Source: Limosilactobacillus caecicola
GTDB taxonomy: Bacteria; Bacillota; Bacilli; Lactobacillales; Lactobacillaceae
DNA length: 64,000 nt
Assembly (NCBI RefSeq): GCF_943192935.1
Contig: NZ_CALPCI010000003.1
Coordinates: 1-64,000, forward strand
Reading direction: 5' to 3'
The translations under genes were made by a program, and so were the position numbers. Positions 44,760-52,821 of the stretch are shown here, piece by piece. A model generated the notes under the pieces. The model was not told the origin of the DNA, did no database searches, and was given only the letters and a program-made list of their open reading frames with translations. How positions within the stretch are numbered: position 1 is the stretch's first letter; every line of letters starts with the position of its first letter.

Positions 44760-45824
44760 CTATTGTTGCGTCGTCCGAGTACTACTTGTTGTAGAAGTTT
44801 GGGTACTATTAGCAGTCGTTGTTGACTGACGATTTTGAACGGTGCCAGTGGTAGAAGTAGTCCGGCTACTGCTGGTGGTATTAGCGGTGGTTGTACCACG
44901 AGTAGTTGTGGAACTGGTGGTACTTTGTGAGCTAGAACTACTGCTCGAGCTGGTGGTGCTCCCCAGCGTAATCGTAATTACCCGTGTGGATGGGTAACGG
45001 TTATTATCAGTAAAGTCTAACGTTTGGTTACCAATCTTAATCTTGGTATTCCGAGCATTACCAACTCGAATCGTAATCGTTCGTGCTGTTTTTGCAATGG
45101 TGATTGATTCTTTGCCATTGGCAGCCATCGTCTTGCTTAGCCGCGTCGTACCATCAACAACAACGCTATTCGTTGACGTTCCACTTGTAGAAACCACTAA
45201 TTTGGTGGCCTTGCTTAAAGACTTATTAGAACGATAAGCAACCGTACTAGAAGTCCGGGAAGTCTGTGTCAACTTCAAGGTAGATTTACTCTTTTTGCTG
45301 GAAGACTTCTTAGCAGAAGAAGATTGCTTCTTGCTAGATTCACCAGAAACAGAAACGGAACTGCTATCAATTTTAGAAGATTCATTGTGATTTCTGGCAA
45401 TCGCGGTTACCCAAATTGCTGCTAAAATGACAATCACAATCACACTAATGATGATTGTCGGCAGGTACCTTCTCAGGCCTTCAATGCGGTCCACAGTAGT
45501 CGGTCGGTTAGCTCCCCGACGACTTTCAACTGCTTCATTCAAATGAGCAGAATAGTCTTCCGTCTTGGCCTTTGGGAGGTAATCGTCATATTCCTTTAAT
45601 AATTCATTACCGTCAAGGCCAACGGTATTAGCATATTGCTTAATGAACGCCCGGACATAGAAATCCCCAGGTAATTCATCGAACTTTTCGTCTTCAATGG
45701 CAATTAAATAGCGCTTTTGGATTTTCGTGGCTTGTTGTAAATCATCTAAGGTTAACCCCTGTGCCACCCGGGCATCCTTAAGCTTTTTTCCAATATTGAG
45801 TTGCTTTTCTTGTTCTTCACTCAT
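44760..45824 (-). CDS. rodZ: RodZ-like helix-turn-helix membrane protein with Ser/Thr-rich tail
   Basis: A 354-residue bitopic protein. The N-terminal Xre-type helix-turn-helix (IGKKLKDARVAQGLTLDDLQ near residues 11-30) is followed by a single helix near 122-144 (IIISVIVIVILAAIWVTAIA). Outside the membrane comes a Ser/Lys linker (152-180), then a DUF4115 domain (about 185-290). A tail of about 60 residues, almost only Ser, Thr, Asn, Gln and Arg, ends the protein. RodZ links MreB to the elongasome. The tail is unusual and may span or bind the cell wall. It precedes pgsA. Confidence 0.88.
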   Translation of the reverse strand: MSEEQEKQLNIGKKLKDARVAQGLTLDDLQQATKIQKRYLIAIEDEKFDELPGDFYVRAFIKQYANTVGLDGNELLKEYDDYLPKAKTEDYSAHLNEAVESRRGANRPTTVDRIEGLRRYLPTIIISVIVIVILAAIWVTAIARNHNESSKIDSSSVSVSGESSKKQSSSAKKSSSKKSKSTLKLTQTSRTSSTVAYRSNKSLSKATKLVVSTSGTSTNSVVVDGTTRLSKTMAANGKESITIAKTARTITIRVGNARNTKIKIGNQTLDFTDNNRYPSTRVITITLGSTTSSSSSSSSQSTTSSTTTRGTTTANTTSSSRTTSTTGTVQNRQSTTTANSTQTSTTSSTRTTQQ

Positions 45825-45902
45825 AAAAAGTCCCTCACTCTTCTTAATTTAAACCAAGACATAGTATAGCATAGATCACCGCTGATAAATTCTAAGAATC
45901 TC

Positions 45903-47201
45903 TTACATCTTTTCCGGTTGGACAGTAAAATTAGTGAACCGGTGCGGCCCCAATAATTGTTGGCAGGCATCATAGACATCGCCAAGCGTTAACAGACGTA
46001 AAATCTCTAGTTCATCAAAAATATTTAATTCACCAAACAATGATGAAGCATACCGATTGGCAATCATTTCGGGAAGATTTAGGCTCATGATTAATCTTCC
46101 CATGGCACCACGTTTAGTTTTTTCAAATTCAGCATCCATCTTCGCCAGATTTTCTTTGGCATGACGGGCAATCTTTTGAATAGCATTAAAAAACCGTGCC
46201 GGATCATCTGTGTCAGAGCTGATTGTGGCAAAGTGAAAGCCACGTTCCATCTCAAAACTAAAGCCAAATGAATCATCAATGATTTGCTGATTATAGAGGT
46301 CCAAATAATTAGTAGTCGTATCATCAAAAAGCAGCTCCAACATCAATTCACATGCCAATTTGTATTTGAGGCGTTTTCGCGCATCAGGATACTGACTGAG
46401 GCCCCGAATACCAACCATTGCTTTGGGGCGACCAATTGGCATTCGAATGCTGCCATTAGCGATGATATCATTGCCTTGGACATCTTGAATAAGCGGTCCT
46501 CGTTGAATTTTGCGTGCGACCTGTTGACGATCTTTTTCACACTGTTCAATCACTCCCAAAGTCTGCTCCACATCTAAATTACCAACCACTACCAGACGCA
46601 AATTACTCGGTTGGTAAAATGTCTGGTAACATTGCATTAACAATTCTGGAGTGATCTTCTTGATACTCTCTTCGGTACCAGCAATATCATTTTTCATCGG
46701 ATCAGCCGGATATAAATTAGCAATTGTTCCAGTATACAAACGTGAATCAGAATTATCATTATACATTCTAATCTCTTGGCCAATAATCCCCTGTTCTTTT
46801 TTCACTCCAGCTCGTGAAAAATAAGGATCCTGAACGAAATCTAACAGGATTGACAGGTTTTTGGCGAATTGCTGAGCCGTAGAAAACTGGTAACTAGTTT
46901 GTGTATAACTCGTAAATGCATTGGCATCAGCACCAAACTGACCAAACAAATCAAAGGCATCGTGATCAGCTTTTTCAAACATTTTGTGTTCCAAAAAATG
47001 CGCAATGCCGGCCGGAACAGTCACCAGCTGATCCTGTTGAATTGGCACAAATCGATTATCAACGGCACCATAATTCGTTGTCAAAATTGCATAAGTCTTT
47101 TTAAAACCTTGCTGAGGAATCAACACAACATCTAAACCATTCTCTAAAGTTTGCTGGTAGACAGCTTGTTGGAACTGCGCATAATACTTTTTCTTAACCA
47201 T
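45903..47201 (-). CDS. ymfH: M16 family zinc peptidase (YmfH-like)
   Basis: About 432 residues with the inverted zinc site HFLEH near residue 69-73 and a downstream Glu in the usual M16 spacing, so it can be catalytic. Substrates of YmfH-like peptidases are unclear. I prefer the ATG at 47201, eleven bases after GAGG, over the ATG at 47210. It forms a pair with the non-catalytic YmfF, as in mitochondrial processing peptidase-like heterodimers. Located upstream of rodZ-pgsA. Confidence 0.9.
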   Translation of the reverse strand: MVKKKYYAQFQQAVYQQTLENGLDVVLIPQQGFKKTYAILTTNYGAVDNRFVPIQQDQLVTVPAGIAHFLEHKMFEKADHDAFDLFGQFGADANAFTSYTQTSYQFSTAQQFAKNLSILLDFVQDPYFSRAGVKKEQGIIGQEIRMYNDNSDSRLYTGTIANLYPADPMKNDIAGTEESIKKITPELLMQCYQTFYQPSNLRLVVVGNLDVEQTLGVIEQCEKDRQQVARKIQRGPLIQDVQGNDIIANGSIRMPIGRPKAMVGIRGLSQYPDARKRLKYKLACELMLELLFDDTTTNYLDLYNQQIIDDSFGFSFEMERGFHFATISSDTDDPARFFNAIQKIARHAKENLAKMDAEFEKTKRGAMGRLIMSLNLPEMIANRYASSLFGELNIFDELEILRLLTLGDVYDACQQLLGPHRFTNFTVQPEKM

Positions 47202-47214
47202 GATGTCCATGTCC

Positions 47215-48456
47215 TCACTTTAAAAAATACGTTGCTTGTAATTTTACTTTTTGAGCAACCGCACTTACCTGGTGTCGATTAACTGCTAAAATCCGGTCAA
47301 CCGAATTTTCTGGAATTGTGAGGCCGGTCAAACTACTGATCACCGCTCGTTCCATCAACTGTCCTTGATTGTCTTGACTTGTCAAAATGCCATTGACCAA
47401 ACCATTTTTGATCCGTGTCAATTGAACATCATCAATATCGTTGTCCTGCATCGCCATTAATTGCTCTTGGATTAACCGTTCTGCTTGATCGTGATTATTA
47501 CTATTAATTCCCGTTTGGACAAACAAATACCCACCAAACGGCCGATAACCACTGGAAGCATAGTAAGCGAGGCTCGCTTTTTCACGAACGTTGTTAAACA
47601 ATAATGAATAAGGACTAGCCCCATATAGCCCATTCATTACAACTGCTGAGTAATAATCCTCATCGAGAAAATAAACGGGAAAATTATAAGCCAGGTCTAA
47701 TTTTGCCTGCTGAATGGCCTCTTGACCGATCCCCTGACGAATTTTCGATAGCACCAGTTGGCGATAGAAAATTTCACTACCGAGGGGTTGCCGGGGCTGT
47801 AATGGCCAGTCAGCAAATAACTTTTGGACTTGTTCAACATCAACATTTCCCGCAATAATAATGTCAATTTGATCCTCTTGTAACATTGCTTGATAAGCAT
47901 TCATTAACTCGGCATTGGATAAGCTAATCACATCCTGGACAGTTCCAGTACCAGGGTTTTGCATGACTGAATCGGCTGAAAAATATAAATTGAATAACCG
48001 CTTAGCCGCGAGGTATTGCTTATCATCATCCCAGGAAGTTAATGTGGCTGCCAGATTATCACGTTGCAGTTGCCAACTGGTGGGCGAAAGGACCTGTCCC
48101 TCACGCAATGGTGCAAAAAGGACCTCATGAAGAAAGTTAACTGCTTTTTTCGTTAATGAGTCATTCACAATTTGATCATTAACGTAAGTAAGACTAAGAC
48201 GAACGTTATGCGCCAAACCTAATCGGGCGACATAGCCGTCCAGTTCAGCCCCATATAATGAAGATAGTTGGCGTGCCACGGCCGTTTGATCAGGGTAGTT
48301 TTGTGAGCCATTGATTAACAGATTCACTAATAAATTCCGGGCCGCGTTATTAACGTGCCCTTGATGAGCAGCAAAATTTACCAAAATGCGATTCGTCGTA
48401 TACTTTTGGGAGGGAATGATATGTAATCGAACCCCTGTATTTAAATCAATCTGCAT
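47215..48456 (-). CDS. ymfF: M16-like protein lacking the zinc motif (YmfF-like)
   Basis: A 413-residue M16-fold protein. At the position of HxxEH it has AAHQGHVNNAAR without the Glu-His pair, so it is expected to be inactive by itself and to pair with YmfH. The conserved VREKASLAYYASSGYRP segment near residue 292 is the M16 C-terminal motif. The two genes are separated by about 13 bases and are co-transcribed. Confidence 0.88.
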   Translation of the reverse strand: MQIDLNTGVRLHIIPSQKYTTNRILVNFAAHQGHVNNAARNLLVNLLINGSQNYPDQTAVARQLSSLYGAELDGYVARLGLAHNVRLSLTYVNDQIVNDSLTKKAVNFLHEVLFAPLREGQVLSPTSWQLQRDNLAATLTSWDDDKQYLAAKRLFNLYFSADSVMQNPGTGTVQDVISLSNAELMNAYQAMLQEDQIDIIIAGNVDVEQVQKLFADWPLQPRQPLGSEIFYRQLVLSKIRQGIGQEAIQQAKLDLAYNFPVYFLDEDYYSAVVMNGLYGASPYSLLFNNVREKASLAYYASSGYRPFGGYLFVQTGINSNNHDQAERLIQEQLMAMQDNDIDDVQLTRIKNGLVNGILTSQDNQGQLMERAVISSLTGLTIPENSVDRILAVNRHQVSAVAQKVKLQATYFLK

Positions 48457-48545
48457 CCTAATCCCCTTCCCGTCTAAATCAATGCAAGAAACATCATAAA
48501 CATTTTTTCACTAAAAAACAAGCAAAGTCACTGAAACAAAAGAGT

Positions 48546-48584
48546 GTGGGAACCAGAACTAGCTTAACTAGTTCGTCGTTCCAC
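48546..48584. repeat. Structured intergenic hairpin, family member
   Basis: Arms GTGGGAAC (48546-48553) and GTTCCAC (48578-48584) with inner stem GAACTAG/CTAGTTC, left bulge CA and right bulge GTC, followed by CTCCGCAGGG and ACTGCGCTGTAAC. It shows the same fold as 15084-15127. No gene lies between 48457 and 48668. Confidence 0.55.
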
Positions 48585-48628
48585 CTCCGCAGGGATGGCC
48601 ACTGCGCTGTAACATTCAAATTTTAGAA

Positions 48629-48662
48629 ATAACAAGAGGCTGAGTTCCCTCAGCCTCTTGTG
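48629..48662 (-). terminator. Terminator of the amino-acid ABC transporter operon
   Basis: On the minus strand CAAGAGGCTGAG and CTCAGCCTCTTG form a perfect 12-pair stem followed by TTATTTC. Confidence 0.88.
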
Positions 48663-48668
48663 AAATAT

Positions 48669-49514
48669 TTATTTTGTCGGTCCCAGGTAATTACTGTTAG
48701 TTCCAAACCATTTGTGGTTAATCTTACGAAGCTCACCATTCTTTTGGAGTCGTTCTAGTCCCTGATTAATTTTCTTGCGAAGAGTTTTGTCACCTTTTCG
48801 CATCCCAACCGCAAATTTGTCAGCTGGCATTTTCGAACTACTGTAGGTGGAATAAGCATTTTTATTCGCCTGGTGTTGGATGTAGTAATTAGCATACACT
48901 TCATCCATCAAAATTCCTTGAATCCGGTTAGCATTTAAGTCAATAAAGGCATTCGGGAAAGTATCATAAAGAACTGCCTTATGATTCTTAATCCGGTCCT
49001 TCAACAATTTCGGATATTCATCCAACATGGTCATCCCAGTAGAACCATTTTGAACCCCCAGCGTCTTCCCAGTCATATCCTTAAAGTTATTGATATGATC
49101 CTTCTTTTTGGTGACTAACACTTGTTTGTTAAGTAGATAGACCCGACTAAACGCGACTTTCTTTTGCCGTTGCGGAGTGACCGAATAACCATTCCATAAT
49201 AAGTCAATCGTGCCATTTTTTAATTCAGTTTCTTTCATTGACCAATCGATCGTTTGAAAGTCAACCTTAATCCCGTACTGTTTGAAGACTGCCCGCGCCA
49301 AGTCGACGTCATAACCAACTAATTTACCATTTTTTTGGCGAAATCCCATTGGCACAAAACTATCGTCAATTCCAATAATCACTTTGTGACGGCGTTGGAT
49401 TCGTGACCAGGTATCTTCGTGATTAGCTCGTTGTGTAACACTCTCGCAGCCTCCCAACATCAAAAGTGGGATAAATAAGCAAACTAGTGCGACCCAAGCT
49501 TTCGCTTTCCTCAT
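48669..49514 (-). CDS. Amino-acid ABC transporter substrate-binding lipoprotein
   Basis: A 281-residue solute-binding protein with signal peptide and lipobox LMLGGCES, lipid attachment at Cys23. Family 3 features: GIDDSFVPMGFRQKNGKLVG near residues 48-67, GYDVDLARAVF near 67, and LLWNGYSVTPQRQKKVAFS near 105-123. The ligand is a polar amino acid; the T-box upstream hints at cysteine/cystine, with threonine or glycine as less likely options. Last gene of permease-ATPase-SBP. Confidence 0.88.
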   Translation of the reverse strand: MRKAKAWVALVCLFIPLLMLGGCESVTQRANHEDTWSRIQRRHKVIIGIDDSFVPMGFRQKNGKLVGYDVDLARAVFKQYGIKVDFQTIDWSMKETELKNGTIDLLWNGYSVTPQRQKKVAFSRVYLLNKQVLVTKKKDHINNFKDMTGKTLGVQNGSTGMTMLDEYPKLLKDRIKNHKAVLYDTFPNAFIDLNANRIQGILMDEVYANYYIQHQANKNAYSTYSSSKMPADKFAVGMRKGDKTLRKKINQGLERLQKNGELRKINHKWFGTNSNYLGPTK

Positions 49515-49546
49515 AAGATTCGTTCCTCTCTTTAATTTTGCTCACG

Positions 49547-50182
49547 CTAATCGAGTGCCTGAACCGTCAGCATCTTGTCAGCAATCCTCTTGGCAAATTC
49601 CATATCGTGAGTAACTACTAATTGCGTCACCCCTTGTGCCTTCAAATCTAAAATTAAATTGGCAACTTCATCACGTAAATTAGGATCCAACGCACTCGTA
49701 GGCTCATCATAACACAAAATCTTGGGTTGCATTGCCAAAGCCCGCGCGATCGCGACCCGTTGTTTTTGACCACCAGATAATTGATATGGATAAAGGTTTT
49801 CCTTATCCTGTAACCCCAATTGTTTTAATAATTGTAATCCCCGTTCTTGGGCCGCTGCCTTGGATTGTTTAGTGACCATAATCGGCGCTAGCGTTAAGTT
49901 CTCCAAAACTGATAAGTGAGGGAACAAGTTAAAGTCTTGAAAGACAACTCCCATCACATTATCTGATTTTTCTAAATCTTGGGGATTAAACTTTTGACCA
50001 TCGATAATAAAAGTACCCGAATCAGCGGTTTCCAAGCCAGTAATGCACCGCAACAAGGTCGTTTTCCCGGCTCCAGATGGACCAACAATGGTTAAAATAT
50101 TACCATCCTCAACCGTAAAGTTAACGTCGTCTAAAATTTGCCGACCGCCAAAACTTTTCTTTAAATTTTCAACTTTTAACAT
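49547..50182 (-). CDS. Amino-acid ABC transporter ATP-binding protein
   Basis: About 211 residues of the polar amino acid uptake (PAAT) ATPase family. Walker A is GPSGAGKTTLL near residue 35, the signature is LSGGQKQRVAIARALA near 130, Walker B is KILCYDEPTSALDP near 153 and the switch His is in VVTHDM. The ATG at 50182 follows AGGAGG by eight bases. It energises the transporter with the adjacent permease. Confidence 0.93.
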   Translation of the reverse strand: MLKVENLKKSFGGRQILDDVNFTVEDGNILTIVGPSGAGKTTLLRCITGLETADSGTFIIDGQKFNPQDLEKSDNVMGVVFQDFNLFPHLSVLENLTLAPIMVTKQSKAAAQERGLQLLKQLGLQDKENLYPYQLSGGQKQRVAIARALAMQPKILCYDEPTSALDPNLRDEVANLILDLKAQGVTQLVVTHDMEFAKRIADKMLTVQALD

Positions 50183-50200
50183 ACGCAAACCCTCCTTTGT

Positions 50201-50848
50201 TTACTTGTAGTAAGAGTAACGTTGTTCAACTTTGTGAAGAATATAAGTACAAATTCCGACCATCAGGAGATAAATCACCCCGACTAATAGGAGTGGTACC
50301 AACGTTACGTCACGCGATGTTGCAACGTTTCCGGCACGAAGCAAGTCCCCCAGGCCGATGACGTATACCAACGAAGAATCCTTAACCAAGTTAACGACTT
50401 CATTTCCAATTGATGGAATGACAATTTTAACAACTTGAGGAATCACAATTTTGCGCACCGTTTGCCAGTAGCTTAATCCTAATACTCGTGCCCCTTCATA
50501 TTGTCCTTCATCAATAGATTGAAGTCCTCCACGGAAGATTTCTGCGAAGTACGCTGCGTAATTTAAAATGAACGCGATCAGTGCAGCATCGAACCGTTGA
50601 AAAACAATCCCCACGATCGGTAAACCATAAAAAACAAAGATTAATTGAAGTAATAGCGGTGTCCCCCGCATTAACCAGACATACAATTCCAAAATCCACT
50701 TCAAAGGTTTAATTTTTGAAACTAATCCTAAACTAAAAATAATTCCTAATGGTAATGCACCAATTAAAGTCAGAAAAAATAATTCCAGGGTCATGCCAGC
50801 CCCTTGGAATAATGATGGCAAAATTTCTAAAACATATTGCAACGACAT
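50201..50848 (-). CDS. Amino-acid ABC transporter permease
   Basis: A 215-residue HisMQ-type permease with about five helices. The EAA loop EGARVLGLSYWQTVRKIVIP lies near residues 126-145, and RGTPLLLQLIFVFYG near 61-75 is the PAAT signature. A single permease gene suggests a homodimer. It is first in the operon, 25 bases downstream of the second T-box terminator. Confidence 0.93.
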   Translation of the reverse strand: MSLQYVLEILPSLFQGAGMTLELFFLTLIGALPLGIIFSLGLVSKIKPLKWILELYVWLMRGTPLLLQLIFVFYGLPIVGIVFQRFDAALIAFILNYAAYFAEIFRGGLQSIDEGQYEGARVLGLSYWQTVRKIVIPQVVKIVIPSIGNEVVNLVKDSSLVYVIGLGDLLRAGNVATSRDVTLVPLLLVGVIYLLMVGICTYILHKVEQRYSYYK

Positions 50849-50874
50849 ATAAATACCTCCTTCTCACGATGAAC

Positions 50875-50914
50875 AAAAAAACGTCCCCTTGGATAATCTA
50901 AATCCAAGGGGACG
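50875..50914 (-). terminator. Second T-box terminator
   Basis: On the minus strand CGTCCCCTTGGAT and ATCCAAGGGGACG form a 13-bp perfect stem, then eight T residues. Confidence 0.9.
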
Positions 50915-50985
50915 CTCAACCGTGGTTCCACCCCAATTTATAATTAGCTTACACTAATTACCTCAGTGAGTTCACTTATGGAAGC

Positions 50986-51025
50986 AAAAAGCCCTCTAAC
51001 TATTAAAGTAGTTAGAGGGCTTTTC
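50986..51025 (-). terminator. First T-box terminator
   Basis: On the minus strand AAAAGCCCTCTAACTA and TAGTTAGAGGGCTTTT pair completely and end in T residues, just after the first T-box core. Confidence 0.9.
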
Positions 51026-51248
51026 AGCGGTTCCACCTCATTAACGTTAGATTCTCACGAACCTAACCTCAGTAAGTTCAAAATAAACTCCGTGCTGTAA
51101 CGGGCTTCCCCGGACTACCTTTTGGTCAGTAGTCAACTCACAGTTGTGATTCAAGCATCAATCGATGTTCCTTCTCATCTAGCGGAACTTTCTGTAAAAG
51201 ACTAATTACTTTACTAGTCTGCTCTTCGTCATTAATTTGTTATTTAGT

Positions 51249-51277
51249 ATGATAAACATCTTACCGATGAAAGTCAA
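51249..51277 (-). promoter_or_regulatory. Promoter of the T-box transporter operon
   Basis: Minus-strand TTGACT (51272-51277) and TATCAT (51249-51254) with a 17-nt spacer, directly upstream of the T-box leader and after mreD. Confidence 0.65.
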
Positions 51278-51306
51278 CACTAAAATTAAAATTTTCTCAT
51301 AATAAT

Positions 51307-51843
51307 CTAGGAACGCTTTTTGGCTAAAGCCTTAGTGTAGAGAATATTGATTGGCCAATACAAAACGACAAAATATACTAAATTAAGCGCTAACGTTGGT
51401 GCCAAAGTATACAATAAGAAATCGCCGATATTAGTATGAGTTACACCAATCAGCACAAACGCCCAATAGTTTAAGAACTCAAAGACAACTACGTCAATAA
51501 AAAAGATTAACATCGTATTGAAAAAATTGTCAGTAAACAACCGCGCTAAGAATTTAGTTAACCAGACAATCAAAGGGTATAACACAATAAATAATCCCCA
51601 GATTCCAGAATAATAAAGATCACTTAAAACACCGACTGCAATCGCAAAACCATATAGAGGGATTTTCACTGTTCCCTCAAAAAAGTATGCTAAAACTAAC
51701 CACAGCAAAACTAGTTGGCTGACCATCGAATACGGAAAACTGAAAAATTGATTTGCCAGGACCTTGCTTAACGACCCATCCAAGAAAAAGGCGATCAATA
51801 AACCAATGGGAAAGAGAAATCTCAAACGTGATAAACGATACAT
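51307..51843 (-). CDS. mreD: Rod shape-determining protein MreD
   Basis: A 178-residue integral membrane protein with five predicted helices, the elongasome subunit MreD. The N-terminal LRFLFPIGLLIAFFLDG and the central GFAIAVGVLSDLYYSGIWG are typical. It follows mreC by ten bases. No clear terminator separates it from the downstream T-box operon; the latter has its own promoter. Confidence 0.9.
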   Translation of the reverse strand: MYRLSRLRFLFPIGLLIAFFLDGSLSKVLANQFFSFPYSMVSQLVLLWLVLAYFFEGTVKIPLYGFAIAVGVLSDLYYSGIWGLFIVLYPLIVWLTKFLARLFTDNFFNTMLIFFIDVVVFEFLNYWAFVLIGVTHTNIGDFLLYTLAPTLALNLVYFVVLYWPINILYTKALAKKRS

Positions 51844-51853
51844 TTGCTCCCTC

Positions 51854-52705
51854 CTATGAGTCTAACTCTGCAACAGTGACAATGTTAACGTCATTAAAGT
51901 TTGCCGCGGGCTTAATGTACACCTTTTGTGCCAAACCATAATCGTCTTTGGTGACCTTGGTGACCCGACCGACATATAAGCCCTTTGGGGTAACGCCACC
52001 CATTCCACTTGTGGTGACCTTAGTTCCCTTCTTGATTTTGGCCTTTGAAGTAACTTGCCCCATCACAAGACTGTTGCTTTGTGAATCATAATCAGTAATA
52101 ATCCCATTTACCGTCTTTCCACCCGAACCAGAAATTTGAATGGCAAACCGGTTGGCTGATTCACTGGTATTGCTTAATAATTCGACTTTACTATTAGTTT
52201 TGTTTACTTCGGTAATCCGCCCAATTAAACCACCGGCGGACATGACTGGCATATTCTTTTTAATACCACTAGTCTGCCCCTTGTTGATGATGAGCTGCTT
52301 TTGCCAAGAAGATGGTGTCCGCGACAAAACCGCCGCACTGATCGTTGAGTAATCGGTCATTGATTTATTAACCTTCAGTTCCTTTTTCAATTCCCGATTT
52401 TCTTTAGCCAAGGTTTGGTCACGAACCTTCGCCTGTGCTAATTCAGAAACCTGTTGCTTTAGCTTTTTATTTTCAGAATACGTATTCAACAAGTCAGTAA
52501 ATGAATTAACGCCACTTTGGGCAGCGTTGACTGGATAGGCAACCACGCCATCAACCATCCCGACAATATCATTGCCAAATTGTTGAATTAATGGCGGCGT
52601 TTGGCGACGGTTACGAAGTGCGACGGAACCGCCCATTAAGCCAAATGCAACCACTAAAACGACCACAATGAACACTAGTCGTCGGTTTGAGAAAAATTTC
52701 CGCAT
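51854..52705 (-). CDS. mreC: Rod shape-determining protein MreC
   Basis: A 283-residue bitopic protein with N-terminal helix (residues 9-28), a coiled coil (70-110, LKKELKVNK region) and a beta-sheet domain outside (VLSRTPSSWQKQLIINKG near 127). It scaffolds the peptidoglycan elongation machinery. The ribosome binding site GGGAGGGGG stands immediately after a long hairpin in the mreB-mreC gap. Complete length. Confidence 0.94.
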   Translation of the reverse strand: MRKFFSNRRLVFIVVVLVVAFGLMGGSVALRNRRQTPPLIQQFGNDIVGMVDGVVAYPVNAAQSGVNSFTDLLNTYSENKKLKQQVSELAQAKVRDQTLAKENRELKKELKVNKSMTDYSTISAAVLSRTPSSWQKQLIINKGQTSGIKKNMPVMSAGGLIGRITEVNKTNSKVELLSNTSESANRFAIQISGSGGKTVNGIITDYDSQSNSLVMGQVTSKAKIKKGTKVTTSGMGGVTPKGLYVGRVTKVTKDDYGLAQKVYIKPAANFNDVNIVTVAELDS

Positions 52706-52722
52706 CCTTTCTGAACCCCCTC

Positions 52723-52810
52723 CCAGTTGAGAAAAAGTGAAGCGGAGCTTGGCAAAACAAACACATCGTTTTGCGACTCGCTCCGCCCCAAATTACTCAT
52801 TCTCAACTGG
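52723..52810 (-). repeat. Long nested hairpin between mreB and mreC
   Basis: Outer arms CCAGTTGAGAA (52723-52733) and TTCTCAACTGG (52800-52810) enclose GCGGAGC/GCTCCGC and GCAAAAC/GTTTTGC, an 88-base structure. No T tract follows on the minus strand; the mreC binding site begins straight after it. The inner part (52742-52786) shares the fold of the other hairpins. It could lower mreC/mreD expression relative to mreB by processing or partial termination. Confidence 0.65.
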
Positions 52811-52821
52811 TTATTTCTGAA

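Larger units (their letters stand above)
50875..51242 (-). promoter_or_regulatory. T-box leader with two successive antiterminator/terminator modules
   Basis: This 368-base leader fills the gap of about 460 bases between mreD and the permease gene. One stem I region lies near 51120-51230 (apical CGCTAGATGAGAA). Two T-box cores follow, GAGGTGGAACCGCTG (51025-51039) and GGGGTGGAACCACGG (50920-50934), 105 bases apart. Each is followed by its own terminator (50986-51025 and 50875-50914). The UGGA bulge calls for a tRNA with discriminator U (Cys, Thr or Gly); a TGC triplet at 51155-51157 fits Cys. Repeated ACTTACTGAGG/ACTCACTGAGG units precede both cores. Confidence 0.85.

Noticed and set aside
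44760-45000. Repetitive DNA at the rodZ 3' end as a CRISPR or tandem repeat array
   Set aside because: The repetition reflects Ser/Thr codons in a coding frame; there are no spacers or constant repeat units.
47215-48456. Broken peptidase gene due to missing HxxEH
   Set aside because: Loss of the zinc motif is normal for the YmfF partner of YmfH; the frame is intact and full length.
50920-51039. tRNA gene in the region between mreD and the permease gene
   Set aside because: The GGTGGAACC sequences are T-box cores followed by terminators; there is no cloverleaf.
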